In this document: positions 11,910 to 23,834 of the stretch, piece after piece
How the letters are laid out: each line of letters opens with the position of its first letter
Position numbering within the stretch: the stretch's first letter is position 1
Source: Phlebiopsis flavidoalba
Taxonomy: Eukaryota; Basidiomycota; Agaricomycetes; Polyporales; Phanerochaetaceae
Direction: 5' to 3'
NCBI GenBank assembly: GCA_035772785.1
Contig: JAOCPU010000019.1
Coordinates: forward strand, 186,001-250,000
Length of the DNA stretch: 64,000 nt
The notes under the pieces: generated by a model
What the model was told of the DNA's origin: nothing
Database searches by the model: none
What the model saw: the letters and a program-made list of their open reading frames with translations, nothing else
Made by a program: the position numbers and the translations under genes

Positions 11910-13180
11910 ATGGACGATAGCGAAAACTCGGAAATCGTGCGCCACGCTTAACCTTACTCTAACTTTTCGATTTCGGCGATGCTGGTCGTACAATCAGCCC
12001 CCAGACGTGGACGGCGTTTCAACGTTGTTCCGCGTAAACAAAGAGCGTTATTTCTCAGGACGCATACAGCTCAGCACTGTTTTCGCGGGCTATGTTCACT
12101 AAAAAGTCTTCCGAGGCTCTGGCTCTGCCAGCACACAAGACGTTTACAGACGGGAGTGTTCCGTCGTATACGTGTGTCGGATGATGCGGTGGACCTTTCC
12201 CTCTCTTGTTCGCTGCGTTTACACAACCCGAGGCGCGTATTATTTACAACATGGACATGTATTGACATGAAGCTCATATCCGCAGCTCCTTGGCATTTCT
12301 CGATACGATCCCGACATACCCATCATGCTGACGGGTGTCATGCGCCTCGCGACGAAATACCAGTTCGACTCCGTTCGCGCCCGCATTATCGAAATCATGC
12401 ACGAAAGCTGGCCACAAATCGTTACGCGTTTGAACAGTGGCTATCGATTCCGGTCAGAGCTGTTCAAGTGATTAAGAAAGCACATGAAAACAGCGTATCT
12501 GGATTTGTGGATTTAGCAGGTCGTACGAAGAGCGCATCCCTGAACCGGTGGCCGCCATATACAATTCGCTCGGGAATTCGATGTTCCCTCCATTCTCAAC
12601 CTCTTGCCTTCTATACTCTTGCCGCTATTATATCTCATACTCGAGACATATGACTGGGACCAGTCACACGGGATATATAACAACCAGTACGCGCGGCGTA
12701 CTCACTAGTCAGCGGGACTCGCACCGCAAGATGGCGATCACACTCCAAATTACCGACTATCAGTGTACGCGGCTCACGCACTGTAGGGAGCTTCTCGCAC
12801 AGGAAATCGAGAACTGTTTTGAGTCGGTTATTTTGCTAACCCTCAGTGGGTCCACGACTATATATACACAATGGGTGACGACTGCGTGTGATTTTCAATG
12901 TGGAGACAAACTGTTTACCATCCAAAGAAACGGTGAAGGTCTCAAGAAGGAAAGGATGCATTCCTTGGCAGAGGTGGCAGGGGACATATATGATTGCTTG
13001 TCCCCTGATCCTTTGGATCTGTTAGAAACTATGGAAAGTCACATTCACAAATCTTGGATTATGCAAAGGATGCCGAGAACATATGCACGAGAACTTTTCG
13101 TGGAAAAACAGAATGACGGGAGCTGTGGGATCGAGTATTCGGGATATAATGTCGATGAGTTTTCAAATCATAACACGTAA
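11910..13180 (+). pseudogene. BTB/POZ gene copy 2, frameshifted
   Basis: It starts at a conserved accaccatgg context preceded by gacgcgac repeats, exactly as copy 4 does. Family segments include DVDGVSTLFRVNKERY in exon 1 and RYDPDIPIMLTGVMRLATKY plus FDSVRARIIEIMHESWPQIV in exon 2, followed by a degraded EFDVPSI segment. The last 200 or so codons before the stop near 13180 are open and keep a PDPLDLLETMESHI segment equivalent to PDPFELMDKLERI of copy 4, but the CxxC motif of copies 3 and 4 is not evident. Multiple frameshifts and in-frame stops interrupt the BTB fold, so it is probably a pseudogene. Sequencing error could explain some of the shifts. Confidence 0.7.
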
Positions 13181-14192
13181 ATGCTCATAGTAAAGTTGTA
13201 CCTCTCCCAGTGACGCGAACAATGACAATGGGGTTTATATACCGCAAAACTTGTGTCTTATTGTCGCCCCCCAGACATATCGCCACTTATACATAGAAAA
13301 AGACTTTTGAACTGACGAGTAATCGGAGTTTGAAATTGCTGTCGTAGTATTTCTGAACTATAATCACCCCAAAACAACTCATTCCCGCGAGTCATCGGTG
13401 TTTCATGCTCATATACACAAAATTTTTTCATTTCATGACTTTTTACGACGCATTGAATGGTAAATTACAGTGTATTTGTGTATTTTGGGGCATTTCATGT
13501 ACATGCTTTTGTGCCATTCTTCTACGTGTTGCGATGACTGAGGATTGGCGATTGCGAGCGCAGATATCGGTGAGTGCAATCTCATTTGCGGGGTGTCTTG
13601 ACTATAGGTTCGAGTCAGCCGTGGTTTTGTTTCGCATTTTGTGAGTCTGATCATACGTTGTGTCTTTGTTACTTACTCAATGCGATACTGCCAGAACATC
13701 AATTGGGACTCTCGACCGCACGAGGTTACGGTCACGGGTCCTATCCGGATCCCCCTCGCAATCGACAGGTGTGGCTTGCAAGGTACGTGAATGACCCCAA
13801 TATGTTCAGTCCTAACGTAATCGTACATCTTAACAGATAGATGTATGCGTCTCAGGTTCCTCGGCAGAGGATTTGGTCGTTTTCAGTGCTGGTCACTGTT
13901 GTCGGACAGTGCAGTGCATGGACCTCGTCCTACGGAATTTCACTGTCATTTCGAATGGGTACATGACTTATTCCCCGGCGAATCTGTGCTCATATTGATC
14001 GAGAGCAATTTAGCTTATCTAGACATGGTGTTCAAGATCGGTTGAACAATGGCCGGGCAGCCGCCACAATTTAACGCTGGCGCTAAAACCGCTCGGACTT
14101 TACCGGCTTTCCTTTTTGACGTTAGCCGGCCGCGACCCCTATATGTCTCCCGGGTCGCCAGGCCCAAGGGACCTAGGTTACAGCCTACCACC
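13181..14192. other. Spacer between BTB copies 2 and 3
   Basis: AT-richer than the rest of the array. No frame matches the BTB family or any other family I recognise, so I take it as intergenic sequence between duplicated units. Confidence 0.5.
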
Positions 14193-15382
14193 ATGGCCGA
14201 CGGCGACGTCCCCAAACGCATACACCATGCGACTTTCTACTTTCCCTTCGGCGACCTGGTCGTACAGTCGGCTCGGATGCGGATGGCGTCTCTACGCTGT
14301 TCCGCGTGAACAAGAGCCTTCTCGCATACAACTCCCCTGTCTTCGCGGGGATGTTCGAGCTTCCAGGCTCAGGCATCTGTGGAGGCGCAAGATGTGTATG
14401 ACGGAGCTCCAGTCGTACGTACTGTCGGATGCCGGAGGCGACAGTTTGGCTTACTCTATTCTCAGTCTTACACAACCCAAGGTGCGTACTACGAAAGTCT
14501 AATTTCATAGTCCACGCATTGACATATTTCTCACCCGCGATAGCTCTCTGTCATTCCCACGATATGACCCTGACATCCCCCCATCCTGTTGACCGGCGTC
14601 ATGCGGCTCGCGACCAAATACGAGTTCGACAACATTCGCGACGCAGCGCGTCGTCGAGATCTTGCACGAGAGCTGGCCGCAGACCCTCGAACAAATTTCT
14701 TCGATGCCGGTCAGAAATGGGCATCATGATCAAAGCCCACGCCAAAGCGAAAAGACGGGCTCGTGGACGGGAAATCGTTTGAAGAGCGCATTCCCGAGCC
14801 GGCAGCTGCCGTACGCTTTGCTCGAGACTGGGTCAACGTTCCCTCCATCCTTCCCCTCGCCTATTATACCCTCGCTGGTATCTACCAAGACAGGGACTGG
14901 GATGTGTTCCGCGAGGAGCAGAATCGCCAGAAGCGTGAAAGGCTCAACAAGGCACACCTTCGCACCGCAAGATGGCGTTTACTGCAGGGTGCCGACTATC
15001 AATGCATCATGAAGTGCAGGGAACGTCTTCGCGTACAAGGTCAACGTATTGTGGACCACGTTCAACAACCCGAACAAGATCATCCACAACCCCCTTCTCG
15101 ACGACAACATGGACTTCGACGCAGTCAGGTCGGTCCGGAATGCGTCGCGAAACTACGGACCATGAAGAACAAGCTGACGAAGCCGGGAGAGCGGACTCCT
15201 CAGCGAGAGCAAGATGGCCCATGATATCAGGTCTTCCTACTCCATTCGGGCTCGTAGAATGCTTGGAAAGAACCGTAACCAACGCAGGGCTATGTCCGAA
15301 GTGCCGTAGTGAAATGCTTGCAACCTGCCATCGAGTCAAGGTGCAAACTTGGGAAGGGTTGTCTGACATGACCTCGGTATAA
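14193..15382 (+). pseudogene. BTB/POZ gene copy 3, frameshifted
   Basis: The ATG at 14193 (accaccatgg) opens with HHATFYFPFGDLVVQSA, the start of the BTB fold. A one-base loss at about 14270 relative to copy 4 moves the frame, after which DADGVSTLFRVNKSLLAYNS and PVFAGMFELPGSG are readable. Exon 2 shows DGKSFEERIPEPAAAVRFAR and WVNVPSILPLAYYTLAGIY. The carboxy end has TPFGLVECLERTV then GLCPKCRSEML, a CxxC pair also seen in copy 4. At least three shifts separate these blocks. The sequence is close enough to copy 4 that some may be consensus errors, so it could still be a working gene. Confidence 0.65.
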
Positions 15383-15601
15383 CCTTAGATTAGGTAGATG
15401 AATGTAACCGATTTGTGTGGCGCAGAACGACGCAAAGAGTGGCTCGACAATCTTGAGTATGAGCTTCATAGGTCAGCTCCGGCTGTGTGTGGGCTGCATG
15501 ATATCCCTTCATGAAAGGATGTCTTGCAGCCGATCCTCCACTGGGCGCTCCATTGATATTGCTCAGCGCGCCTAACATAGGCACTTTGACCGCAAACGTC
15601 G

Positions 15602-15633
15602 ACGCGACTGGGACGCGACAGGACGCGACCACC
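15602..15633 (+). promoter_or_regulatory. Triple gacgcgac leader of BTB copy 4
   Basis: Three close copies of gacgcgac precede the accaccatgg start of copy 4, and two copies precede copy 2. This supports 15634 as the true start, in preference to the in-frame upstream ATG at 15511. Confidence 0.4.
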
Positions 15634-16856
15634 ATGGACGATAGCGAAAACTCGAAGCTCGTGCGCCACGGGACCTTCTACTTTCCTTTCGGCGACCTCG
15701 TCGTACAATCAGCTCCAGACGCGGACGGTGTCTCAACATTGTTCCGCGTGAACAAGAGCGTTCTCGCATATAACTCGCCTGTCTTCGCAGGGATGTTTAC
15801 TCTCCCAGGCTCAGGCTCCGCCGGAACACAAGACGTCTACGACGGAGTCCCGATCGTACGCATGACTGATTCTGCCCAGGATCTTTCTTCCCTTTTCTCT
15901 GCATTACACAACCGAGGTGCGTGTTGTGGGCGTTCAAGCATATGCATACCTTGACTTGCTTACTCATGTCCATAGTTCCTGTCATTTCCTCGATATGACC
16001 CCGATATACCTATCCAGCTGACCGGTTTAATGCGTATTGCGACCAAATACCAGTTCGACTTCATTCGCGCGCGCATTATCGAAGTCATGCAGGAAAGCTG
16101 GCCGCGGACATTCGAGCAGTGGCTCCGATTTCGATCGGAGCTTGGAGCTATCAAGGAAATGCATGCAAACGCTATTGAAGACGATGGACTCGTCAATGGG
16201 AAGTCGTATGAAGAACGCATTCCGGAACCTGCGGCCGCCATACGGTTTGCCCGGGACTTCGACGTTCCCTCTATCCTCCCCTTCGCGTTTTTATACCCTT
16301 GCCGGCATTTCGCAAAATGACGACTGGGACGAGCTACGCGAGGCTTCAGAAACTATGCGCAATGTACGGGCCAGACATCAGGTCCGCACTGCCAGGTGGC
16401 GCTTGCTTAACGTTGCCGACTATCGGTCTTCCATGAAACACAGAGAGCGCCTCGCTTGGAACGTCGGGGACATTATGAGAGGATTACTGTGACAGCGATT
16501 GGCTCACTAGCCATCTGTTCGCCAGCGGCGACGAATGCAAAGAGGCTGGGTGCTTTACAAAACTATTGAGGGTTGAGAGCACCTTGAGGGAGCCCGACGT
16601 TGGACTGCTAGGGCATGGTGAAACTGCTCAGTTCATGGCTGTTCCTGACCCATTTGAATTGATGGATAAATTAGAGCGTATTCTTCTGGACTCGGGGACG
16701 TGTAAGGAATGTCAGGGTCACATACAGTCATCGATGCGCGAAACTAGGGAGGACGTTATGGACTTATTCGGTGATGAAATTATGTATATAGTTAGTCAGA
16801 TGGAAGTTATGAGAATTAATCTTATGATTAGGTTGTTGTGCACAGAGACAGCATGA
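15634..16856 (+). CDS. BTB/POZ domain protein (copy 4, best preserved)
   Basis: A lineage-expanded agaricomycete BTB/POZ protein of unknown specific role. BTB folds usually dimerise and often act as substrate adaptors of Cul3 ubiquitin ligases. Exon 1 carries the fold: GTFYFPFGDLVVQSAPDADG, VSTLFRVNKSVLAYNSPVFA and DVYDGVPIVRMTDSAQDLSS. A GT..AG intron (donor gtgcgt near 15917, acceptor ccatag near 15975) follows. Exon 2 continues with FPRYDPDIPIQLTGLMRIAT, EERIPEPAAAIRFARDFDVP and the segment after YTLAGISQ. The carboxy part has PDPFELMDKLERILL and the CxxC pair of DSGTCKECQGH. Two shifts interrupt it. One is a run of five T at 16288-16292, where sister copies imply one base fewer; the other lies near 16480. 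With these resolved the gene is complete. It is flanked by decayed sister copies on both sides. Confidence 0.8.
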
Positions 16857-17138
16857 AACGGATCCTCATTATGTTTTCTGAGTATACTGCGTTAATTTTG
16901 CAAAGGACAGTATTTATATACGTGATCTTCGCGCGCACGTCTTATTTCTTCCGCTTTGCAAGTTGCAGAACCTTGAGGCTCGCCATCGATGTCGACGGAC
17001 AGTTTATACCCTAACCCTTCTCTAAGGTCCTCATACTTGGTAGAGATGTGCGCGCGCTCTATTTTCTTTTACCTACCATCAGGCCTTCAGCTTAAGTTCA
17101 GGACTCGAGCGAAGCCACCATACATCGGCGCAACGATT

Positions 17139-18374
17139 ATGGCCTGTAGCGAAAGCTCGAATGTCGCACTGACACGCGACTTTCTACCCTGCGGGCCCCT
17201 TCGGCGACCTGGTAGTACAAATCAGCTCCAGACGCAAATAGGGGTTTTCCACACATTATTCCGTGTGAATAAAAGGCCTTCTCGCGTACAACTCCCCCGT
17301 GTTCGCTGGAATGTTCACACCTTCCAGGCCCTGTCGACACGCAAGATCTCTATGACGGTCTCCCAGTTGTACGTCTGTCGGATACTGCAGACGAGCTGGC
17401 CACTCTCTTTTCTGTTTTACACAACCCCAAGGGAGTACACTACACAGGTCCAATCACAGCACGCGTTTTCATGTTTCTTCACGCGGCAGCTTTCTATCAT
17501 TCTCCAGATTTTAACCCTGACCTGCCCATCTTGTTGACTGGCATCATGCGTAGGCTCGCGGTCAAGTACGAGTTCGATCGACAATCCGCGCGCGCGTTAT
17601 CGATCATAGATCTTGCACGAAAGCTGGCCTCAATCCTTCAACCAATGGCTCCGATTCCGGTCAGAGCTTGCTGTCATTAAGAAGAAACTATACAGAGACT
17701 AGAGACGGCCTCCAGAGGCTGGAAAATCCGGTACGACTAGAACTCTGCATATCACGACCCCCGCTTTAAAAGCCTGAGCAGGCGCGCCCATACGTAGGTA
17801 GATGTGCCGAGATTCTGTCGGACGTCCCCTCCATCCTTCGCCTTCGCTTTGTTTACACTATATCTGGCAACTCATCGCTTTCCGAATGGCAGTAAGGCGA
17901 CGAGGCTAGTGCAGAACGCCATATGCGCAAACACAGCACACCCGGGAGACGAGAACTATTCGCCCTAGCGACAGAAACGGAGAAGCGCCGACCACACACT
18001 CGGCGATGTGGGCGCCTTATACTGCGACGCATCAGATGGAACTACCACCACGAGCCCACTGTCATGAAACTTGCCGACGACAGCCCCTTGTCCAGGAGAA
18101 ATAGCGTCTATGTACTACAACACCGCCTTCGACAGAATAAAGAAGATCAGTGGCTGTGCAGGGATCATTGTATCATGCGGATGTTCCACACCTGCCCGTC
18201 ATTGAGCAACGGATGCACGAACACACTAGAGAAACAAATTTCTGCACCAAGAGCGCCGAAGAGAAGTTGAAGGCTGAGGAAGACTGGGGGGAGGATTGGG
18301 CATGCGCACATATGTGTGACGTGAAGCAAGTGGCGATAACGACATTTAGCGACAAACCTTTAGGAGCTGCGTGA
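17139..18374 (+). pseudogene. BTB/POZ gene copy 5, decayed
   Basis: The start is weakly conserved (attatggcc) and lacks the accaccatgg context. Fragments of the family remain: SESSN, a phased-out FGDLVVQ region near 17205, LLAYNSPVFAGMFT near 17280, and in exon 2 FNPDLPILLTGIMRR followed by LAVKYEFD. Downstream similarity fades into a charged tail ending with EKLKAEEDWGEDWACAHMC. Many stops and shifts occur in both exons. It is the most eroded copy of the array and marks its right edge. Confidence 0.65.
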
Positions 18375-19171
18375 GAAGAGGCTGTAGAACAGGCCTTTAC
18401 CTCTCGGGTTTGGTCCCGGATTATGTAGAGACGAGATGCTCGGGACAACTACGGTACTTGCGAGATACACGTCTGCCAGCGAGGACAAGATTTGTCAACC
18501 TGGGGATCTGAGTGAGCGCCGGGCGCGTATGACTTGCCATGACCAACGGCCTTCGGCAAAGTAGTGCGCGATCGCACGATGAAATCGGGCGTGCGCCCCG
18601 CTGCTCCATGCGCACACTAACCATAAAAATTGTATGTGATGTTCGATTTTGCACACATTCTGCACTACGGCCAAGGATGACAGCTATCAACACTATATAT
18701 TAACCACCATCGCCAACGAATCATTTCACAGATTATGGATGTAGTCTTACCCATTCTCTTTCTTTAGTGAAACCTGCCTCTTATCTCCCTTCGCGGGTCA
18801 GAGGTTGTCTCCCACCGGCCTTTTATACCTAGCATCACGCTTGGACCTTATGTGAGCATAGACCTGATCTTGACACCATGATGGTGAAACTACAATAAGA
18901 AATGTTCTGCACCCAAAGCTCAGCACGGTAAACAGAAACAAACAAGGTGGGGTGTTTGAAACACCACAGAGTTTGATAGCCCGATGACCAGCACATTGGG
19001 GAGCTTAAATATTACTTAAGTGTTGTCGATAGCCGCGTTCATACTTACATTCTCATTCCCCTTTCCCCCCTTTCTCCAAAAGCTCACTCCAGTCCTCACA
19101 TTCTTCTCTCGTTTACACCCTTTGCCGTAGTTGTTGCACCTTTTCCGGAAGTTCAAAATCACGCGGCTCTA
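18375..19171. other. Intergenic region before THOC1
   Basis: No coding stretch is supported. The last 150 bases are rich in C and T (for example ctttcccccctttctcc near 19060), the kind of pyrimidine-rich leader often seen just upstream of fungal transcription starts. Confidence 0.4.
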
Positions 19172-22100
19172 ATGGCAACCATTGACTCTTTTCCAGTGAC
19201 AACTTGTGACATTCGCAGTTATGTAGTTAAAAATAACTTCAATAAACTATTACTCTCTGGACAAGAAATTAACCCTCTAATTCTTGCGTTCTCGGCCGGA
19301 GCGGTGAGCGAGGAAACTCTTGTCTCGAAATCTAAACTCATGCCCCGTCGTGTGACAACATCGAGCCCCGCGTTCTTCTTCATCTTTTGGTTTCCGTTTC
19401 TGTTGCAACGTATGTAACAATCACGTTCACATCACGGATTTGTGACTTGCGCGTCGCGGCCACGGTTCGACGCTCGGTCACACGCTTACTCCACTGGTCT
19501 TATACCCCTGGAGGATACAGTGCTACCTAGCGGTCTGCGTATTACTAACAATGCAGAGAAGCAATAGGAACACGCACTACAGCAAAATCCTGCTCCGTGA
19601 TCTCCACGTGATCCACCACCCTCTTCTCACTTGCTATCTTCCCACTTCCCACCTCTTGTCGTCGAACGCAGGTAGACGGCCTAGAAGTCACATAATGTGC
19701 GTGTTCCGCCGCGGTCGTGAAGTTGAGCCGAAAGACTTCGTTCGACGAGAACCACGGAAAACTCAGTGGGAATATGCTCTCTCAGTCACGAAAATGAAGT
19801 TTTGTGCTGGCTGTACGTCTATTTAGATCTTGTCTCGTTATGAGCTCAATGGCAACGCCTATCAGTAGGCTACGGAAAAAAATAAAAGGCCAAGCACTTT
19901 GAAAGACCCCCGAAGACCCCACCTCCACCAGATACCTACGACGACCTGCCGAAACTAAGGTTGGACCCCTCTGTGCTCACCCCTTCACGACCCGACACGA
20001 CGAAAGATGCGTGCGAGCAAATATTTCCCTTCAACATCCTCTATGACCTCCTCGATAAACCCAAACAATCGCGTCTTGTTCGCATATATTCTCGTGGATT
20101 GAAACGACGTGCGACGGCAGGATCACCGAGGGCATGGTCCTCAGAAGGGCAAAGCACTAGTCCTGTTGCGCACGCTCAACGATTTGCTGCGCAGGCTGTC
20201 AAAGATGGGCTCTACGACGCTGTTTTGTGGCTCGAATCTTGACCTTTCTGTACAAGTTTGCCCCGTCAAGTTTAAGAAAGGGCTCCCACCCCCCCCCGAT
20301 CGGAGAAAGGACAATATTTTCCTTTTTACCCCACCTTTAGCACTATTTGGCGGTGCAAGTACATTGCACGAGGCAGAGGAGGAGTACTCGCGGCAGCCCG
20401 CGGTGGTATCCATGGGCCAGGGGTGCAACCCTAGGGGGGTAGATAGGGCAGATGATTCTGCCATGGTCGGTGGGAAGATCAGCACTGTCGCGCATTCTCC
20501 TGCTGGAGATGATGAATGCAGAGTGGACGATAGGCAAAAGAGGATAAGAGGATGGTAAGGACACGGCGGAGACGGAAGAGAGATCAGAAAGAAGGTGCGA
20601 TTGACCTTAACGTGATTATTCATAGTTGACGTTTCTAACAAGACCTTCAGAGTTCTACAAGATAGTTCTGGTCGCTACAGCTTCCTTTCTCTAAAACCAT
20701 CGGTATTTTTACGGAACGAAGGACGTTTTCGAGACATTCAAGCAATCGGTGAACAAGGTACTCCCTGTCATCCAAGGAAGCAACTACGTAAGGAAACGTG
20801 ACTCCTCATGGGTAGCAGGCCAATTCTGGCTTCTGGTTCGCTCAAGCGAAGAACACCCTCAGAGAGAACCTGAAATCAATCGTCACGACATTGGCCATCA
20901 GGGGTACTATTTGTCGCAAAGTAGCTTGACTAGCCCGGAGCTATTGGATCTCGAGGTAATATGTTGTGACCATAGATAGCTAAAATAAAAAGCGACATAC
21001 TGATAAAACTTTGACAGGTTGCGGATACCTCTTTCCGGAGACAATTCCTCTTCCAGCTACTAAATACCTACTTTACACCATCTAACTCACCTTTACCAAA
21101 TCAATCGGCCAAGTCGACGTGGTCCTCTCCACGAAATCGCTCGCGCTACAAAGGACACTATTCACTCTCGCCGGAGAAGATGAGAAATGGGTGAACGACA
21201 CGATCCAACAAGATGGCGTGAGGAACTTCGACAGACAACGACCCCCAATGGGCGCGCATTTGCCGAGGTAGTCCATGTCGTTCTGAAGAGCGAGTAGAAG
21301 AACTGGATACGATGGAAGAAATGACGAGCTCAGTGTGCAACACCGTTTGACAAAGCACCTATCAGGGCGAACAAGAAAAAGGAGATAGAGGGAGAAAACG
21401 GCCAGCACTTTAGTCAAGAAGCGATATAGGGCTGGAGGAGGCTACCGCTGAGATCCGACAGGCGAATGCGAGGAAAGTGGACTACTGTAGGATTGGGCAG
21501 CATACGCACCGGGCTCTGCTGCTTTGACTGAAATTGGGAGATGGGATACCGCCACGCACTTGTCGGATCTTCAACGCCCTTCAGGTGAGTGTTCGCTGTG
21601 TATCGCTGGAGGCTGTAACTGCACTGAAAACTGTTGACTGGTAGACCCGGACGACGTGCAGGACCATGGGTTACAAAAAGATCAAGCACATCGAGGACAA
21701 CATTAGCCTGAGAACTTAGCAGATACGGAAGAAAAGACGCTGTGCCAGAACCGCTGAACGTATTGACTGCAAGCCCTGACGTGCACGAAGGGCCCTTGCC
21801 TCTGCCGGCCCATTTCTCCCGCCCCAGCTCCTTCTACGCCTCTCCCAGGACCAGGATTACGTACCGCAGGTGTCGTCTCCAGCATCACGTCCAGCGTCCA
21901 CGTCCACACCTGCACCTCTCCACCCTTCGCTTCCGGCCAAGCCTGTCAGCGGGCCACCTCCTGTACCAAACCCGGAACCTATCACACGAAACCTATAGTT
22001 GCGCCCACACCATACACCTGCTGTGCCACCACCGCGCACCGGTCGGTCCCACCAGAGCCCGTTCTTCCACCCGACAGCCAGATCATAGGTCATGAAGAGG

Positions 22101-22500
22101 TGCGTCTTATTAAGCTATCTTCGCAATCCATTTACTTATACTAACTCTTACGCGTACCAACGCCTAAACAGAACAAGCAACGCTTCGCCTGGCTTGCATC
22201 TTCGTATCGCACGCGACAAGATCTGCAACACTTCAGCAAGATTGGAGATGGAAGATGTCTTGAGTCTTGCCCAAGAGATCGAAGCCGAACCGGGAGAAAA
22301 GCCGCTCCAAGATTGGTGGCAAACCCACCCGCTGCGGACAAAGATTATCAATATGGTCGTGCCTGAGAGCAAGAGCGACCTGCCTCAAGACGCACCGCTG
22401 GAAATTTCCGCGTCAACCGGTGAAGGTTGAGGCTATCCCTGATCCGGACGTCAAGTCCGCGGCGTCGATGATCATCGCAGGGTTCCCAAGACGATGTTAA
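19172..22500 (+). CDS. THO complex subunit 1 (THOC1/Hpr1-like)
   Basis: THOC1/Hpr1 is a core subunit of the nuclear THO complex, which couples transcription elongation to mRNP assembly and export. The hallmark core is readable as LLRTLNDLLRRLSK then TTLFCGRILTFL around 20160-20250, in two frames. It is followed by an acidic linker, FKQSVNKVLPVIQ near 20735, LTSPELLDLE near 20925, ADTSFRRQFLFQLL near 21020 and GEDEKWVNDTIQQ near 21175. A Pro-rich linker precedes VPPEPVLPPDSQII near 22050-22090. The carboxy part reads NKQRFAWLASSY and VLSLAQEIEAEPGEK. Several short introns are needed, and single-base shifts break the blocks. The start at 19172 (MATIDSFPVTT) is the most upstream fitting ATG but is not verified. 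Gene identity is confident; exon borders are not. Confidence 0.75.
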
Positions 22501-22869
22501 GATGGAAGGATAGAATGACTGAGTTGTCCGCACTTTGATGTTTGTTACTCTCACGCTCCCCATGGCTAGTTCCAACGTAGTCACTTGGAATACTCACCTC
22601 CTTTACCGCGATTATGACTGCGTGATCCCCGTTCGAGACCCCTTAGAATCGCGTTCATTCTATCGTCTGCACCCCGAGTGGGCACGCATTTGACTAATTT
22701 GCTGGCCTGCCTTGGGTAGTGCGTAGTGCAACTCTTTTAGTCCCACTTCCAAGCTCTCATGAAAGACGAAGCTTTGATCTAGCTAATGCGGTCGAAACAG
22801 CGCCAGCTCATTTGATGACAGGGACGGGACATCTTTTTATGTATGCAGCTGGCGATACCGCCGGATCGT

Positions 22870-22897
22870 GAGGGCTGAGGGCTGAGGGCTGAGGGCC
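22870..22897. repeat. Four-copy GAGGGCT tandem repeat
   Basis: Four consecutive seven-base units, gagggct three times and gagggcc once, running directly into the palindrome that follows. Together they form a sharp left boundary of the palindrome-rich segment. Confidence 0.8.
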
Positions 22898-22919
22898 GGG
22901 CTTGACGTCAAGCCCGGCC
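22894..22919. repeat. Perfect 26-base palindrome
   Basis: ggccgggcttgac is followed at once by its exact reverse complement, with no spacer. The dyad centre lies between 22906 and 22907. This can form a cruciform and is unlikely by chance. Confidence 0.9.
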
Positions 22920-23312
22920 GTCTCGAGCCCTCGCAGAGCCTCGCCAGCCCGGGACCCTCCTATGATCAGTGAGCCCATTAGAATATATTGTTTGAAGTCG
23001 TTACTTACAATGCGTAGTCACACTCGCAAGTGTGATACAGACCACTATGCGAACGGTTTAACAGGGCCAGTAACAGCCTTATAGCGTGCCGCTGGCCAAA
23101 GGTACGCAGTCGCAATATGTCATCGTGCTTACCCGGCGCTCTCTACTCACCGTCGAGTAACGGCTCGGATGGCCTTTTCCGATGGTCGTTTCATCCCTGG
23201 GAGTTGTGCTGTACGAAATGACCCGTGCGTGAGTTATGCGAGCAGGTATGTATTTTCTGACACTCACCTCAAGCTTTACCACTGATGTTATAAAAAACAC
23301 ACGGCTTGAAGC

Positions 23313-23334
23313 CTGGGCTCAGGCCTGAGCCCAG
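23313..23334. repeat. Perfect 22-base palindrome
   Basis: ctgggctcagg is followed immediately by its exact reverse complement. The flanks gaagc and gcttc extend the stem with a two-base offset on the right. It lies in the GC-rich right part of the proposed mobile segment. Confidence 0.9.
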
Positions 23335-23491
23335 CGGCTTCGAAGGCCCAAGTCTGCACCTGCCCGGCCCTGCGGAGGGTCCTCAAGGCCGAGCTTTGCT
23401 CGTGACGAGCCCACAAGCACCCTCCACAAAGTTGAGCCCAAAGGCCCGCGCTTTTTAGGCCCACCCGCCCCGGGGCCCGCACACCAATAGG

Positions 23492-23834
23492 TCGTTATCA
23501 ACTGGGGTCGTCTAGAGGTCGCTGCTGATCTTCTCGATAAAAACGCAGTGATAGTATACAACTCCCATCGTCCAGTGCTGACGAGTCCTGCAAGCTCATG
23601 GCGTGGAATCAAGCACATGGGCTATCTCCCTACGGTGATCAGTTCCGAGATATACGCAAGCTGCTGCATCGCTATTTGGGTAGTTGCGGCCAGCTGGAAA
23701 AGATCTCGCGCGCTCACCATGGACTCGAGGAGATGGGAGACGCCCAAGGTACTTTCTTACTGATCTCCACTAGTCTACCCCGCGACCCCGAGCACTTGGC
23801 TGAAGATCACATCTGCAACGTAGCTGAGTGCTAG
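23492..23834 (+). pseudogene. Truncated cytochrome P450 fragment
   Basis: A 5'- and 3'-truncated piece of a P450. It reads VVINWGRLEVAADLLDK near 23492, an IVYNSHRPVLTSP segment equivalent to the IYSDRPALTMAG of the downstream gene, then GLSPYGDQFRDIRKLLHRYL and GQLEKISR. This corresponds to the segment from before the B helix to the C helix of the complete P450 at 26934-29122. The WRxxRK-type arginine region is present as FRDIRK. The I helix, ExxR and heme-binding Cys are absent. The left edge coincides with the palindrome-rich segment, so an insertion or rearrangement probably removed the 5' part. A membrane-protein relic follows, as in the intact downstream pair. Confidence 0.8.

Larger units (their letters stand above)
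22870..23491. mobile_element. Possible non-autonomous DNA transposon (hAT/MITE-like)
   Basis: The segment is bounded on the left by GAGGGCT repeats and a perfect 26-base palindrome rich in GGCCGGGC. On the right (about 23300-23491) is a block dense in ggcccg and gggctt motifs with a second perfect palindrome of 22 bases. GC-rich ends of the GGCCGGGC type remind me of some hAT-family termini. No transposase frame is present, so an autonomous element is excluded. The right end abuts the first readable codon of a truncated P450 at 23492. I did not find a clear target-site duplication, so mobility is inferred. Confidence 0.4.
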
